A stretch of DNA of 64,000 nucleotides from Spirabiliibacterium falconis (GTDB taxonomy: Bacteria; Pseudomonadota; Gammaproteobacteria; Enterobacterales; Pasteurellaceae): positions 124,001-188,000 of the forward strand of contig NZ_JABMIJ010000008.1 in assembly GCF_014885015.1 (NCBI RefSeq). Direction: 5' to 3'. Made by a program: the position numbers and the translations under genes. Below the pieces are notes generated by a model. The model did not search any database and was not told the DNA's origin. It saw only the letters and a list, made by a program, of their open reading frames with translations. Shown here piece after piece: positions 37,035 through 46,894 of this stretch. Numbering within the stretch: position 1 is the stretch's first letter; every line of letters begins with the position of its first letter.

Positions 37035-38261
37035 TCAAACCGCACTTTGTGTTTGTAGTGTCATACGTTCTGCAATTAAGCTAACCAGCTGGCGTGCTAT
37101 TGTCAGTTTATCAGCCCGTTCAAATTGCGCTTGTCCGCCGTGCCAGAATATACTGAGTGCATTCTGCGCACTGCCAAAGCCAATATCCGCTTGGGACACA
37201 TCATTAGCACAAATCATATCTAAATTTTTACGTTGTAATTTATCTTTAGCGTACTGCTCAACCTGCTGGGTTTCAGCAGCAAATCCAACCACAAAAGGGC
37301 GATGCTGACGCAATGCCGCTACACTTGCGATAATATCAGGATTTTTTACCAAGTTCAGCGTTAAGGTATCCTGCTCGGCACTTTTTTTCAGCTTTTGTGC
37401 CGCCACCTGCGCCATTTTATAATCCGCCACTGCAGCACACCCGACAAAAACCGCACTTTGTGTTGCCAACCTTAATGCGTGATGGTGCATTTCATCGGCA
37501 CTTAACACATCTATACGCGTCACACCCTGTGGCGTTGGCAAATTAACTGGACCTGCAATCAAATTCACTTGCGCACCGTTTTCCTGAAAAGCCTGCGCCA
37601 GTGCAAAGCCCATTTTACCTGAACTATGATTGCTAATGTAGCGCACAGGATCAATGGCTTCTTGGGTAGGACCTGCTGTAATCGTCACTGAAAGTGCGGT
37701 CAACCGTGCATCTTGAGCCCATAACGTATGCAATTGATCAACGATCTCTGCTGGCTCAGCCATTCGCCCTAATCCAACATCACCACAGGCTTGCTCACCC
37801 GCATTTGGTCCGACTATCATCACACCGCGTGCCTTGAGCTGTGCCAAGTTTGCTTGAACCGCCACATGAGCAAACATGTGCTGATTCATCGCAGGGGCAA
37901 GCAAGAGTGGGGCAGGTGTTGCCAAGCATAACGTCGTGAGCAGATCATTTGCCATACCGCTGGCAAGACGCGCAATCGCATCGGCAGTGGCAGGAGCAAT
38001 CACCACACAATCTGCCCATTTTGCCAATTCAATATGTCCCATCGCTAATTCAGCCTGGGGATCTAACAATGTAGTCGAAACACTATTGCCTGAGATAGCT
38101 TGCAGCGTCAATGGCGTAACAAACGCCTGCGCAGCCTCTGTTAGCACAACACGCACATTGGCTCGTGCTTTGCGCAGCAGGCGAATAAATTCAATACTTT
38201 TATACGCCGCAATGCCCGCGCTGATGCCAACAACAATATTTTTTCCTGCTAATCTATTCAT
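37035..38261 (-). CDS. coaBC: Phosphopantothenoylcysteine decarboxylase/phosphopantothenate-cysteine ligase
   Basis: Bifunctional coenzyme A enzyme, 408 residues. The N-terminal CoaC flavodoxin-like half has 'GISAGIAAYKSIEFIRLLRK' (~13-32), the catalytic His region and 'PAMNQHMF' (~120). The C-terminal CoaB half starts near 'VTITAGPTQEAIDPVRYISNHSSGKMG' (~200) and contains 'CAAVADY' and 'VKNPDII' (CTP-binding). It heads the coaBC-dut-slmA cluster. Pantothenate kinase coaA is also in the window, far away. Confidence 0.96.
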   Translation of the reverse strand: MNRLAGKNIVVGISAGIAAYKSIEFIRLLRKARANVRVVLTEAAQAFVTPLTLQAISGNSVSTTLLDPQAELAMGHIELAKWADCVVIAPATADAIARLASGMANDLLTTLCLATPAPLLLAPAMNQHMFAHVAVQANLAQLKARGVMIVGPNAGEQACGDVGLGRMAEPAEIVDQLHTLWAQDARLTALSVTITAGPTQEAIDPVRYISNHSSGKMGFALAQAFQENGAQVNLIAGPVNLPTPQGVTRIDVLSADEMHHHALRLATQSAVFVGCAAVADYKMAQVAAQKLKKSAEQDTLTLNLVKNPDIIASVAALRQHRPFVVGFAAETQQVEQYAKDKLQRKNLDMICANDVSQADIGFGSAQNALSIFWHGGQAQFERADKLTIARQLVSLIAERMTLQTQSAV

Positions 38262-38537
38262 TTAAGCCTCTTTTTTGCTTATTTTACTGCAAAATTGCGC
38301 GTTCGGCTAACAGTAAAATGGACAACTCAATATATTAATCTTTACAAAAAAACCAAATAACATATTGTTTTTACTCAAGTTCAATTTTATTACCTGTTAT
38401 CAAGCCTCATCCAAAAGCATCGCATCACCACTAACCGCACTTTGGATATGTGACTTGGCAGTCTCGACGTCTAGATTGTTATTTTTTTCATATTTGCTAC
38501 AATAAACCCATTATTTCTATGGCTTATAGGCGAAACG
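38262..38537. promoter_or_regulatory. Divergent coaBC-metJ intergenic region with MetJ operator
   Basis: 276 AT-rich bases. Three tandem 8-mers at 38457-38480 (GGCAGTCT, CGACGTCT, AGATTGTT) match the met box AGACGTCT at 5, 7 and 4 of 8 positions, giving the tandem-repeat layout MetJ needs. It lies about 58 bases upstream of metJ, so autoregulation is likely. One uptake signal is nearby (38435). Confidence 0.6.
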
Positions 38538-38855
38538 ATGGCACAGTGGGATGGAAAATATATTAGTCCGTATGCAGAACACGGCAAAAAGAGCGAACAA
38601 GTTAAGAAAATTACCGTTTCAATTCCAATTAAAGTGCTGGAAATTTTAACCAATGAACGCACTCGCCGCCAAATTCGTAATCTTCGCCACGCCACCAATA
38701 GTGAATTGCTTTGTGAAGCATTTTTGCACGCATTCACAGGGCAGCCCCTACCAACCGATGATGACTTAATGAAAGAACGTCACGATGAAATTCCAGAGCA
38801 AGCCAAACGCGTGATGCGTGAGCTCGGTATTAATCCTGATGAGTGGGAGTATTAA
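38538..38855 (+). CDS. metJ: Methionine repressor MetJ
   Basis: Ribbon-helix-helix repressor of methionine biosynthesis with S-adenosylmethionine as corepressor; 105 residues, full length. The beta-ribbon that enters the DNA groove is '[23 protein letters not shown]' (~22-44), followed by '[26 protein letters not shown]' (~47-72). The sequence is near-identical to E. coli MetJ in these blocks. Monocistronic, convergent with yibQ. Confidence 0.97.
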   Translation: MAQWDGKYISPYAEHGKKSEQVKKITVSIPIKVLEILTNERTRRQIRNLRHATNSELLCEAFLHAFTGQPLPTDDDLMKERHDEIPEQAKRVMRELGINPDEWEY

Positions 38856-38869
38856 TTTCCGACCGCACT

Positions 38870-39685
38870 TTAATTTGGCACGCCACGCAAGAGCGGGATT
38901 TTTTCAAACGGTTCTTGTGATGTGGTTGCAGGAATGTCATTAAACAATAAAATAAACGGTTTCGCAGGCACGACTTTTTCCTTACGCCATAAGCTTCCCA
39001 TACTCACTAACTGAATATCGTTCGGCAAACTCGCAATGCCGCGTTGTAACACCATAATCGTATTTTTACGTGGATGCCCGATTACAATGGCACTACCGTG
39101 TTTCCTTGCATAATGAATGGCACGTTGAAATTGCCGCTGCACGTTGGCAAGTGCATCACTATCGTCCAAAAAGATATGGCGACTCAATGCTCCTACGCCA
39201 TGTGCTTTGGCGACCTTTTCTGCCACACTCGATCCAATCGTACGACTGTCTAAAAAAAACAATTTTTCCTGTGCGAGTTTTTGCATTAGATGGTTCATCA
39301 AAGTGCGGTCAGCGGTGGCGGCACTGCCCATATGATTATTCATGCCAATCGCATAGGGCACACGCTTTTTGGCATACTCAACTTTAGCGGACACCTGTGC
39401 AGGGGTCATTCCAATTAATAATGCTTCAGACTCTATTTTATGCTGACCTTTCGGCTGCATAGGTTGATGAATTAACACATCACGCCGTTGCGAAAATGCT
39501 TGTTTGGCACGCTCGGTGGCATAAGGCGCAGAGGGGATAATCGCTACACTCAGCTCTTTCGGTAAGGCGTAAATTTTCAGGTCATCACTGCGATACCCCA
39601 CATCATCAATCACAATCGCTAGCTTAGCAGCTTGTGTACTGAAGGCAAAAAGTGCGGTTGCAAAGCAAAGTGCGGTTTTTTTCAT
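38870..39685 (-). CDS. yibQ: Divergent polysaccharide deacetylase family protein (YibQ)
   Basis: Exported protein of 271 residues with signal peptide MKKTALCFATALFAFSTQA (cleavage ~19/20). The mature part is a NodB-like barrel: 'AIVIDDVGYRSDDL' (~24-37), 'LIHQPMQPKGQ' (~93) and 'AIGMNNHMGSAATAD' (~132), all typical of the DUF610/YibQ family often found beside envC. Enzyme activity in this branch has not been established to my knowledge. The signal peptide carries two exact uptake signals read as Thr-Ala-Leu. It starts 4 bases after the envC stop. Confidence 0.9.
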   Translation of the reverse strand: MKKTALCFATALFAFSTQAAKLAIVIDDVGYRSDDLKIYALPKELSVAIIPSAPYATERAKQAFSQRRDVLIHQPMQPKGQHKIESEALLIGMTPAQVSAKVEYAKKRVPYAIGMNNHMGSAATADRTLMNHLMQKLAQEKLFFLDSRTIGSSVAEKVAKAHGVGALSRHIFLDDSDALANVQRQFQRAIHYARKHGSAIVIGHPRKNTIMVLQRGIASLPNDIQLVSMGSLWRKEKVVPAKPFILLFNDIPATTSQEPFEKIPLLRGVPN

Positions 39686-39689
39686 TAAA

Positions 39690-40904
39690 CTACCTCACCC
39701 AACTTTGTGGATTAAGGGCTTTACCTTTACGACGGATTTCAAAATACAGCGCAGATCGCCCTTGCCCGCCAGTGTTGCCCACTTCGGCGATTTTTTGCCC
39801 GCGTTTAACATACTGCCCATTACGCACGCTGATACGTTGATTATAGCCATAAAGACTCATATCGCCTGCGCCATGATCCACTAATACCACCAATCCATAA
39901 CCTTGTAACCAATCGGCTAAAATGACACGCCCATCGGCAATCGTATGCACAGGAGAACCTGCTGGTGCATTGATAACCAGCCCTTTCCAGCGTAATTCAC
40001 CCATTTGTACACTGCCATAACGATTTGCCACCGTACCTGCCACAGGCATAGCATATTGCTGCTTGCCTGCCCCTAAGCCTCCACCTTGTCGCGTAAGCTG
40101 GCGTTCTTGTTCGGTAGGTTGATACGGCTTATTACTTGCTTTTTCTTGTGCAGCCTTTTTGCGCTCATATTCTGCAATTTCACGCTGCCGTTGCTCGCGT
40201 GCACGTTTTTCTGCCGTTGCGATGGAACTTTTTAATTTTGCTTCATTTTGTTTTAGTACATCAAGACGATTTTCACCTTGCTTGATGGAACGATCTAATT
40301 TGCTTAATGTGGTTTTCCGCTCACGCTGGCTTTTTTCAAGGTTTGATTGCGATTTTTTCTGCTTGCTCAAAATGGCTTGTAACTGTGTTTGTTGCGTTTG
40401 TGCTTGCGATTTTTGCGTTTCCAAACTTTCTTGGGTGTGTTTAATATCCGCAATCAATGCCATTCGTTTGCGGTTAAATTCTTGATAATAGGCAAACATT
40501 CGCCCACTTTGCTGTGCTTTATCACTGAGCATTCGCTCAATTACCGAGGGGTTTAATCCTGCACGATAAGCAGCATCAAGCTGTTCGGCAAGCTTCTGTT
40601 TTTGTGTACTTAATTGTTTTTCAAGGCGCGCAATTTGTTTATCACTCTCGGCGATGTCTTTTCGCACCTCTTTAAGCTCTTGCTCCGTTTTCCGCAATTC
40701 GCCAAGCACTGTATTGATATTACTTTCGTGCTTTTTTAATTCTTGCTGTAATCGGCTATGCTCGCTACGTTGAGCATTCAGTTTTTGTTGTTGTGCTTTG
40801 ATTTGGCTTTGCACTTGAGAGAGATCTTGATTGGCGGCAAATGCTGGCAAAAACGCACTCAATGAGAATAACGAGAGCACACTGATTAGACCGCACTTTT
40901 TCAC
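39690..40904 (-). CDS. envC: Murein hydrolase activator EnvC
   Basis: Periplasmic activator of amidases AmiA/AmiB during septal cell-wall splitting; 404 residues. I start at GTG 40904 after GGGAGG, which gives a standard signal peptide (KKCGLISVLSLFSLSAFLPAFA); the ATG at 40937 adds a second hydrophobic stretch. Residues ~25-265 are long coiled coils rich in Gln, Lys and Glu. The C-terminal LytM domain (~290-404) keeps the fold (GDMSLYGYNQ, ALYFEIRRKGKALNPQSWV) but has lost zinc ligands, as expected of an activator. Confidence 0.94.
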   Translation of the reverse strand: MKKCGLISVLSLFSLSAFLPAFAANQDLSQVQSQIKAQQQKLNAQRSEHSRLQQELKKHESNINTVLGELRKTEQELKEVRKDIAESDKQIARLEKQLSTQKQKLAEQLDAAYRAGLNPSVIERMLSDKAQQSGRMFAYYQEFNRKRMALIADIKHTQESLETQKSQAQTQQTQLQAILSKQKKSQSNLEKSQRERKTTLSKLDRSIKQGENRLDVLKQNEAKLKSSIATAEKRAREQRQREIAEYERKKAAQEKASNKPYQPTEQERQLTRQGGGLGAGKQQYAMPVAGTVANRYGSVQMGELRWKGLVINAPAGSPVHTIADGRVILADWLQGYGLVVLVDHGAGDMSLYGYNQRISVRNGQYVKRGQKIAEVGNTGGQGRSALYFEIRRKGKALNPQSWVR

Positions 40905-41068
40905 ACAACCTCCCAAAAGATAAACCAATAAGAACACATTTTACGCTGTAATCATAAAAAAATCAGCCTTTAGTGAATAATAACATTAAACTTGATCTCG
41001 CCCTATTTAAACTTGACGCATTATTTGCTATAAAGATGAAAGTATTTTTATTATGCAAGGAGCTTAAA

Positions 41069-41752
41069 ATGAAATTAGTGTTTATTCGTCATGGTTTTAG
41101 TGAATGGAATGCCAAAAATCTTTTCACAGGGTGGCGTGATGTGAATTTAACCGAACGCGGTGTAGAAGAAGCCAAAGCAGCGGGTAAAAAATTAAAAGAA
41201 GCCGGTTTTGAGTTTGATATTGCCTTTACGTCTGTTTTAACCCGTGCCATTAAAACCTGTAATATTGTATTAGAAGAATCGAATCAATTATGGATTCCAC
41301 AAGTCAAAAACTGGCGTTTAAATGAGCGTCACTACGGTCAATTACAAGGCTTAGACAAAAAAGCGACCGCAGAAAAATATGGCGAAGAGCAAGTACATAT
41401 TTGGCGTCGCTCTTACGACACATTACCACCGTTATTAGATAAAAATGATCCAAACTCTGCTCATAACGACCGTCGTTATGCGAACCTTCCAAGTGATGTT
41501 GTGCCCGATGGCGAAAACTTGAAAGTAACCCTGGAACGCGTATTGCCATTCTGGGAAGACCAAATCGCCCCTGCTCTGTTAGACGGTAAACGTGTATTAG
41601 TCACCGCTCATGGAAATTCACTGCGTGCACTGGCTAAACATATTGAAGGCATCAGTGATGAAGACATTATGGCACTTGAAATTCCAACAGGTCAGCCATT
41701 AGTGTATGAACTGGATGAAAACTTCAACGTGGTTAAAAAATACTATCTCTAA
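41069..41752 (+). CDS. gpmA: 2,3-bisphosphoglycerate-dependent phosphoglycerate mutase
   Basis: Glycolytic mutase interconverting 3- and 2-phosphoglycerate, 227 residues. ATG 41069 is preceded by AAGGAG; the longer frame from 40973 includes non-conserved sequence. The phosphohistidine motif is '[12 protein letters not shown]' (RHG, His ~9), with '[10 protein letters not shown]' (~56) and the second catalytic His in '[16 protein letters not shown]' (~180). Monocistronic with its own terminator. Confidence 0.97.
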   Translation: MKLVFIRHGFSEWNAKNLFTGWRDVNLTERGVEEAKAAGKKLKEAGFEFDIAFTSVLTRAIKTCNIVLEESNQLWIPQVKNWRLNERHYGQLQGLDKKATAEKYGEEQVHIWRRSYDTLPPLLDKNDPNSAHNDRRYANLPSDVVPDGENLKVTLERVLPFWEDQIAPALLDGKRVLVTAHGNSLRALAKHIEGISDEDIMALEIPTGQPLVYELDENFNVVKKYYL

Positions 41753-41763
41753 TAAATTGATAC

Positions 41764-41797
41764 AAAACACTTCTTTGAGCACGCAAAGAAGTGTTTT
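41764..41797 (+). terminator. Terminator of gpmA
   Basis: Perfect 13-bp stem AAAACACTTCTTT / AAAGAAGTGTTTT with an 8-base loop, followed by ATTTTG. Confidence 0.9.
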
Positions 41798-41891
41798 ATT
41801 TTGCATAATTCGCCGTATTTTATTTGGTCATCAGCCAAAGTGCGGTTATACTTATTCACTGTTTTATCTTTTTATGAGTTGAGAGAAAAGC

Positions 41892-42332
41892 ATGCAAGAT
41901 TTTTTACCACAAGCAATGGAATTTGCACACAATCACACCATTATGGTGATTGCTTGGGTGGCAGTATTTGTTGCAGTGATTGTTACGAGTATTAAATCCG
42001 CAACATCTGCGGCAAAAGTGATTGATAATGCCCAATTAACCCAATTAATTAACAAACATAACGGCATTGTTGTGGACGTTCGCAGTGATGACGAGTTTGC
42101 GCGTGGGCATATTGCAGGTAGCGTACAAGCACTGCCAAGTGAAATTAAAGGTAACCATATTCCTGCCTTAGAAAAATACAAATCTGTGCCCGCCATTGTG
42201 GTAGACAGTGCAGGTTTAGGGTCTGTTGAACTTGCCAATGCACTGCATAAACAAGGCTTTAGTCAAGTTTTTAGCTTAAAAGAAGGCATTGCTGGCTGGA
42301 ATAGTGCAAATTTACCGCTTGTTAAACATTAA
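41892..42332 (+). CDS. yibN: Rhodanese-domain membrane protein (YibN)
   Basis: 146-residue inner-membrane protein: one N-terminal transmembrane helix (residues ~17-36, [18 protein letters not shown]) and a rhodanese domain ([26 protein letters not shown], ~60-85). At the active-site position the loop reads 'VVDSAGLGS', so the catalytic cysteine of true sulphurtransferases is missing. It directly precedes secB, as in E. coli yibN-grxC-secB (grxC absent here). Start follows GAGAGAAAAGC. Function is unknown; homologues have been linked to membrane protein insertion. Confidence 0.9.
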   Translation: MQDFLPQAMEFAHNHTIMVIAWVAVFVAVIVTSIKSATSAAKVIDNAQLTQLINKHNGIVVDVRSDDEFARGHIAGSVQALPSEIKGNHIPALEKYKSVPAIVVDSAGLGSVELANALHKQGFSQVFSLKEGIAGWNSANLPLVKH

Positions 42333-42349
42333 TAAATCAGGGAGTTTTT

Positions 42350-42859
42350 ATGGCTGAAGAAACCCAATCAAATGCAACGGCTGCAACTGAAAACGAGCAA
42401 GTTGAAGCATCACTACAAATTCAACGTATCTACATTAAAGACGTTTCATTTGAAGCACCTAATTTACCAACCATTTTCCAACAAGAATGGAAACCACAAC
42501 TTTCATTTGATCTCAACACCGAAACCCAAGTATTGGCTGAAAATGTCTATGAAGTGTGCTTAAATCTTACGGTTGAAACCAAAATGGAAGACAGCGAAGA
42601 CGTTGCATTCTTATGCGAAGTGAAACAAGCGGGCGTATTTACTATCACGGGGCTAGAAGGTGTTCAATTGGCACACTGCTTAAGTGCACAATGCCCAAAT
42701 ATGCTATTCCCTTATGCACGTGAACTTATCTCAAGTTTGGTTAATCGTGGCACATTCCCAGCCTTGAATTTATCACCAATTAATTTCGATGCACTCTTTA
42801 TGCAACAATTACAAGAACAAGTTGCCGCTGAAGAGGGAAGTGAAGAAACGACTCACTAA
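42350..42859 (+). CDS. secB: Protein-export chaperone SecB
   Basis: Tetrameric cytoplasmic chaperone that delivers unfolded preproteins to SecA; 169 residues. '[22 protein letters not shown]' (~22-43), '[14 protein letters not shown]', 'GVFTITGLE' (~104) and '[36 protein letters not shown]' (~122-157) are diagnostic. N- and C-termini are acidic, as usual. 17 bases after yibN with GGGAG upstream, and followed by its own hairpin before gpsA. Confidence 0.97.
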   Translation: MAEETQSNATAATENEQVEASLQIQRIYIKDVSFEAPNLPTIFQQEWKPQLSFDLNTETQVLAENVYEVCLNLTVETKMEDSEDVAFLCEVKQAGVFTITGLEGVQLAHCLSAQCPNMLFPYARELISSLVNRGTFPALNLSPINFDALFMQQLQEQVAAEEGSEETTH

Positions 42860-42880
42860 TTCAACCATATTAATACCATA

Positions 42881-42908
42881 AAACGCAGGCATGTCCTGCG
42901 TTTTTGTT
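42881..42908 (+). terminator. Terminator of secB
   Basis: Stem AAACGCAGG / CCTGCGTTT with a 5-base loop, then TTTGTTTT. Confidence 0.9.
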
Positions 42909-42940
42909 TTATAATCGTGAAAAAGCCTAAGGAGGAGAAT

Positions 42941-43963
42941 ATGTCAACCGCATTAAGTCATATCCCGATGACCGTGTTAGGTGCAGGCTCATTTGGCAGT
43001 GCACTTGCCATCGCCCTTTCACGCAATGGCGCACCAACATATTTATGGGGGCACGATCAACATCATCTTGAACGTCTCGCCAGTGATCGTGAAAATCGTG
43101 ATTTTCTACCTGATATTCCTTTTCCTGACAGCCTTATCATTGAACCTGATCTGCAAAAGGCCGTGCAACTATCACGCGATATTTTACTGGTCATACCAAG
43201 CCACGTCTTTTCTGATGTTCTAACGCAAATCAAACCGCACTTATACCCTAATAGCCGCATTATTTGGGCAACAAAAGGCTTAGAACGGGACACTGGGCGA
43301 CTGTTACACGACGTTGCATGCGACATTTTAGGCAATCACTATCCACTTGCGGTGCTTTCAGGTCCGACATTTGCTCATGAATTAGCAACAGGCCTCCCAA
43401 CTGCTATTGCTATCGCCTCGGATGATCTCAATTTTGCCAAAGAGGTGCAAGCACGCATCCATTGCTCCAAACATTTTCGTGTATATGTTAACAACGACCT
43501 CATTGGCGTGCAATTAGGCGGAGCAGTAAAAAATGTGATCGCTATCGGTGCGGGCATTTCTGATGGTATGGGCTTCGGCGCAAATGCACGCACCGCACTT
43601 ATCACGCGAGGTCTGGCTGAAATAACACGCCTTGGACTATCACTCGGAGCTCAACCTGAAACATTTATGGGCATGGCTGGACTTGGCGATTTAGTGCTGA
43701 CATGTACCGATAACCAATCACGTAATCGTCGCTTTGGCTTAATGTTGGGGCAAGGCTTTGATGCACAAACCGCACTTGCTAATATTGGACAAGTCGTGGA
43801 AGGCTTCTACAACACCAAAGAAACCCATCTACTTGCACAACAACAACATGTTGAAATGCCTATCACTGAACAGATCTATCAAGTGCTATTTTGTGGTAAA
43901 GATGCCAAAGATGCCGCGCACGCTTTATTAGGACGCAAAAAAACAGAAGAATTTAACCAATGA
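42941..43963 (+). CDS. gpsA: Glycerol-3-phosphate dehydrogenase [NAD(P)+]
   Basis: Biosynthetic enzyme making sn-glycerol-3-phosphate from dihydroxyacetone phosphate for phospholipids, opposite in role to GlpABC. 340 residues from ATG 42941 (AAGGAGGAG upstream). The nucleotide fold is '[19 protein letters not shown]' (~11-29). '[10 protein letters not shown]', '[15 protein letters not shown]' (~112) and the catalytic lysine in '[18 protein letters not shown]' (~193) follow. Overlaps cysE by 4 bases (ATGA); gpsA-cysE order is conserved in Haemophilus. Confidence 0.96.
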   Translation: MSTALSHIPMTVLGAGSFGSALAIALSRNGAPTYLWGHDQHHLERLASDRENRDFLPDIPFPDSLIIEPDLQKAVQLSRDILLVIPSHVFSDVLTQIKPHLYPNSRIIWATKGLERDTGRLLHDVACDILGNHYPLAVLSGPTFAHELATGLPTAIAIASDDLNFAKEVQARIHCSKHFRVYVNNDLIGVQLGGAVKNVIAIGAGISDGMGFGANARTALITRGLAEITRLGLSLGAQPETFMGMAGLGDLVLTCTDNQSRNRRFGLMLGQGFDAQTALANIGQVVEGFYNTKETHLLAQQQHVEMPITEQIYQVLFCGKDAKDAAHALLGRKKTEEFNQ

Positions 43964-44775
43964 ATGACACCATGAAATCAGAAGAACTTGGTATGCTATG
44001 GCAAGCCATTCGTGATGAAGCCGCATTATTGGCAGAAAATGAGCCAATGCTGGCAAGTTTCTTCCATGCAACGATTTTAAAACATCATCACCTCGGACAA
44101 GCACTGAGTTATATTTTAGCGAATAAATTAGCCAATCCCATTATGCAAGCTATTGCGCTTAAAGAAATTATTGAGGACGCCTATGAACATAGTCCTGAGC
44201 TAATTCACGCTGCCGCCCATGACCTAAGTGCGGTCAGAACCCGCGATCCTGCCGTCACAATGCTTTCCACGCCACTGTTGTATTTAAAAGGTTACCACGC
44301 ATTACAAAGTTACCGAATTACCCACTATCTTTGGCAACAAGATCGTAAAGCACTGGCCATTTATCTACAAAATCAAATTTCTGTTGCCTTTGATGTGGAT
44401 ATCCACCCAGCAGCACAAATTGGCTGTGGCATCATGCTTGATCACGCCACGGGCATTGTGGTGGGCGAAACCGCCGTCGTAGAAAATGATGTGTCAATTT
44501 TACAAGGCGTTACACTTGGTGGAACGGGTAAAGTGGAAGGTGACCGCCACCCCAAAGTGCGGGCTGGCGTAATGATTGGCGCAGGCTCTAAAATTTTAGG
44601 TAACATTGAAATTGGAAAATTTGCTAAAATTGGGGCAGGATCGGTGGTGTTGCAACCTGTACCTGCTTACGCTACCGCAGCGGGCGTACCCGCAAAAATC
44701 ATCGCGCAAGGCAAAGAAGATGCAGTGCCATCATTTGAAATGGATCAATATTTTGAAGCCGATAAAAAAGGCTAA
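43960..44775 (+). CDS. cysE: Serine acetyltransferase
   Basis: Makes O-acetylserine, first step of cysteine synthesis; 271 residues. N-terminal helical domain ([34 protein letters not shown], ~23-56) mediates hexamer assembly. The C-terminal left-handed beta helix has '[41 protein letters not shown]' (~148-188) with the catalytic His, and '[20 protein letters not shown]'. The extreme C-terminus '[11 protein letters not shown]' is shorter than in H. influenzae and lacks the usual terminal Ile that binds cysteine synthase. Confidence 0.96.
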   Translation: MNDTMKSEELGMLWQAIRDEAALLAENEPMLASFFHATILKHHHLGQALSYILANKLANPIMQAIALKEIIEDAYEHSPELIHAAAHDLSAVRTRDPAVTMLSTPLLYLKGYHALQSYRITHYLWQQDRKALAIYLQNQISVAFDVDIHPAAQIGCGIMLDHATGIVVGETAVVENDVSILQGVTLGGTGKVEGDRHPKVRAGVMIGAGSKILGNIEIGKFAKIGAGSVVLQPVPAYATAAGVPAKIIAQGKEDAVPSFEMDQYFEADKKG

Positions 44776-44810
44776 TTTAACAAAGCATGTATTCTAAATA
44801 AGAGACGATT

Positions 44811-46181
44811 ATGACAAATCAAAAATTAAGTGTTGTTGTGCTTGCCGCAGGTAAAGGCACACGGATGTATTCAGATTTACCAAAAGTGTTACATAACGTG
44901 GCAGGCAAACCAATGGTCAAACACGTCATTGACACCGTAAAAACCCTTTCTCCGCAACATATTTATTTAATTTATGGTCATGGCGGCGAATTGATGCAAA
45001 CCCGCTTAAAAGATGAGCCTGTTAAATGGGTTTTACAAGCTGAGCAGCTCGGCACAGGGCATGCGATGCAACAAGCCGCACCGCACTTTGAAGATGATGA
45101 AAATATTTTAATGCTCTATGGCGACGGTCCTCTCATCACACAAGAAACATTAGCCCGTTTAATTCAGGCTAAGCCCGATAATGGCATTGCACTGCTGACG
45201 GTGACACTGGATGATCCAACGGGTTATGGACGCATTTTACGTGGTGAAAATGGCCATATCATCGGCATTGTAGAGCAAAAAGATGCCACCCCAGAGCAGC
45301 TCAACATTAACGAAGCCAATTCAGGTTTAATGGTGGCAAGTGGTGCCAGTTTTAAACGTTGGTTAGCACAATTAGATAACAACAACGCACAAGGGGAATA
45401 TTACATCACCGATGTTATTGCCCTTGCTAATCGGGATGGTTGCCAAGTGGTTGGCGTTAAAGCCGCCGATCCTATGGAAGTCGAAGGGGCAAATAACCGC
45501 CTGCAACTTGCCGCACTGGAACGTTACTATCAAGCTCGTCAAGCGAAACAATTACTGCTGGCGGGAGTCATGTTAATTGATCCTGCTCGTATTGATATTC
45601 GAGGCAAATTAAGCCACGGCAAAGATGTCGAGATCGATGTGAATGTGATTATTGAAGGTGATGTTACGCTTGGCGACCGTGTACGCGTCGGAGCAGGTTG
45701 TGTGCTGAAAGATTGCCATATTGGTGATGATGTGGAGATTAAACCTTACAGTGTGATCGAGAATGCAACTATCGGGCAAAGTGCGGTTGTTGGGCCATTC
45801 TCACGCTTGCGTCCAGGCACACAGCTTGCAGCAAACACCCATGTGGGCAATTTTGTGGAAATCAAACAAGCCCAAATTGGCGAAGGCTCAAAGGTCAATC
45901 ACTTAACTTATGTCGGCGATGCCACCATAGGAAAAGCGTGTAATCTTGGAGCAGGGGTCATTACATGCAACTACGACGGTGCCAATAAATTTCAAACCGT
46001 AATCGGTGATGATGTGTTTGTTGGCTCCGATACCCAACTTGTTGCCCCCGTTACGATCGCCAGCGGTGCAACCATTGGTGCAGGCAGCACCATTACGAAA
46101 GACGTCGCACAAGATGAGTTAGTGATTACGCGTGTTGCACAACGCCATATTAACAACTGGAATCGCCCTCGCAAAAAATAA
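44811..46181 (+). CDS. glmU: Bifunctional UDP-N-acetylglucosamine pyrophosphorylase/glucosamine-1-phosphate N-acetyltransferase
   Basis: Makes UDP-GlcNAc for cell wall and lipopolysaccharide; 456 residues, the same length as in E. coli and H. influenzae. The N-terminal uridyltransferase has '[27 protein letters not shown]' (~8-34) and 'LYGDGPLIT' (Mg-binding Asp ~105). The C-terminal beta-helix acetyltransferase has '[26 protein letters not shown]' (~330) and '[24 protein letters not shown]' (~377-400). It lies 35 bases after cysE and may share its transcript. Confidence 0.97.
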   Translation: MTNQKLSVVVLAAGKGTRMYSDLPKVLHNVAGKPMVKHVIDTVKTLSPQHIYLIYGHGGELMQTRLKDEPVKWVLQAEQLGTGHAMQQAAPHFEDDENILMLYGDGPLITQETLARLIQAKPDNGIALLTVTLDDPTGYGRILRGENGHIIGIVEQKDATPEQLNINEANSGLMVASGASFKRWLAQLDNNNAQGEYYITDVIALANRDGCQVVGVKAADPMEVEGANNRLQLAALERYYQARQAKQLLLAGVMLIDPARIDIRGKLSHGKDVEIDVNVIIEGDVTLGDRVRVGAGCVLKDCHIGDDVEIKPYSVIENATIGQSAVVGPFSRLRPGTQLAANTHVGNFVEIKQAQIGEGSKVNHLTYVGDATIGKACNLGAGVITCNYDGANKFQTVIGDDVFVGSDTQLVAPVTIASGATIGAGSTITKDVAQDELVITRVAQRHINNWNRPRKK

Positions 46182-46202
46182 TATATCTGCCTTATAGCAT
46201 GC

Positions 46203-46231
46203 TCAGCGGTGAACTTTATCACCGCTGATTT
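46203..46231 (+). terminator. Probable terminator of glmU
   Basis: Stem TCAGCGGTGA / TCACCGCTGA with a 6-base loop; only three T residues follow directly. Confidence 0.7.
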
Positions 46232-46264
46232 GTCTGAATAAAACCTGATTTGAATGAGGTTGTT

Positions 46265-46894
46265 ATGTTAAAAGTGCGGTTTTGGTTTATAGCTATCTTG
46301 TTTGCGATGTTCTCGCAGAACACGTTTGCGCATCCCCACGCATTTATTGATTTGCAGACAACATTTCTCAGTCAACAAAATAAGCTCATCGGCATGCGGA
46401 TGCAATGGCTATTTGACGAGCCCTCCTCAGCAGAAATACTCTATGAGTTGAGAACCAATAAAACATCTGAAAAACGCGACGCATTAGCGGCTGACATTAT
46501 GCAAAACATTGTTAATCAGCACTATTTTAGTTTTTTCTATAATGCTCAGCACAAGCCCATAAAATATACCAGCAAACCGAGCGATTATGGCTTTGAAGTA
46601 AAAGGAAATAAGCTATTGTTTTACTTCACGTTTTACCTAACCTATCCACAGCCACTGTCTGGGCTGAAAGCGACCTTACAAACTTATGATCCAAGCTATT
46701 ATGTGGAAATGAGCTACCCCAAAAATCAAGGTGCATATCCCCCATCTGACACGCAATGCACGGTGAAAATTACCACCCCAAGCATTGATGAAAGCCTAAA
46801 ACAATACGCTAATGCGTTAGACAAATCCCAAAAAGATGAAGATTTTTCGCTCGGGGTACAATTCGCACAACGTGTGGAGTTATTATGTCCTTAA
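46265..46894 (+). CDS. DUF1007 family exported protein (metal transport partner)
   Basis: 209-residue periplasmic protein with a cleavable signal (MLKVRFWFIAILFAMFSQNTFA, cleavage ~22). The mature N-terminus 'HPHAFIDL' is the hallmark of DUF1007 and a likely metal-binding site. ATG 46265 is preceded by GAGG and lies inside an uptake signal; an ATG 15 bases earlier is possible. It overlaps the downstream NicO-family transporter by 10 bases, the typical partner for this family, so it is probably an accessory protein for nickel, cobalt or zinc handling. Confidence 0.87.
   Translation: MLKVRFWFIAILFAMFSQNTFAHPHAFIDLQTTFLSQQNKLIGMRMQWLFDEPSSAEILYELRTNKTSEKRDALAADIMQNIVNQHYFSFFYNAQHKPIKYTSKPSDYGFEVKGNKLLFYFTFYLTYPQPLSGLKATLQTYDPSYYVEMSYPKNQGAYPPSDTQCTVKITTPSIDESLKQYANALDKSQKDEDFSLGVQFAQRVELLCP

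Noticed and set aside
41892-42332. YibN as an active sulphurtransferase
   Set aside because: The position of the catalytic cysteine reads Asp-Ser-Ala-Gly, so no active-site cysteine is visible.
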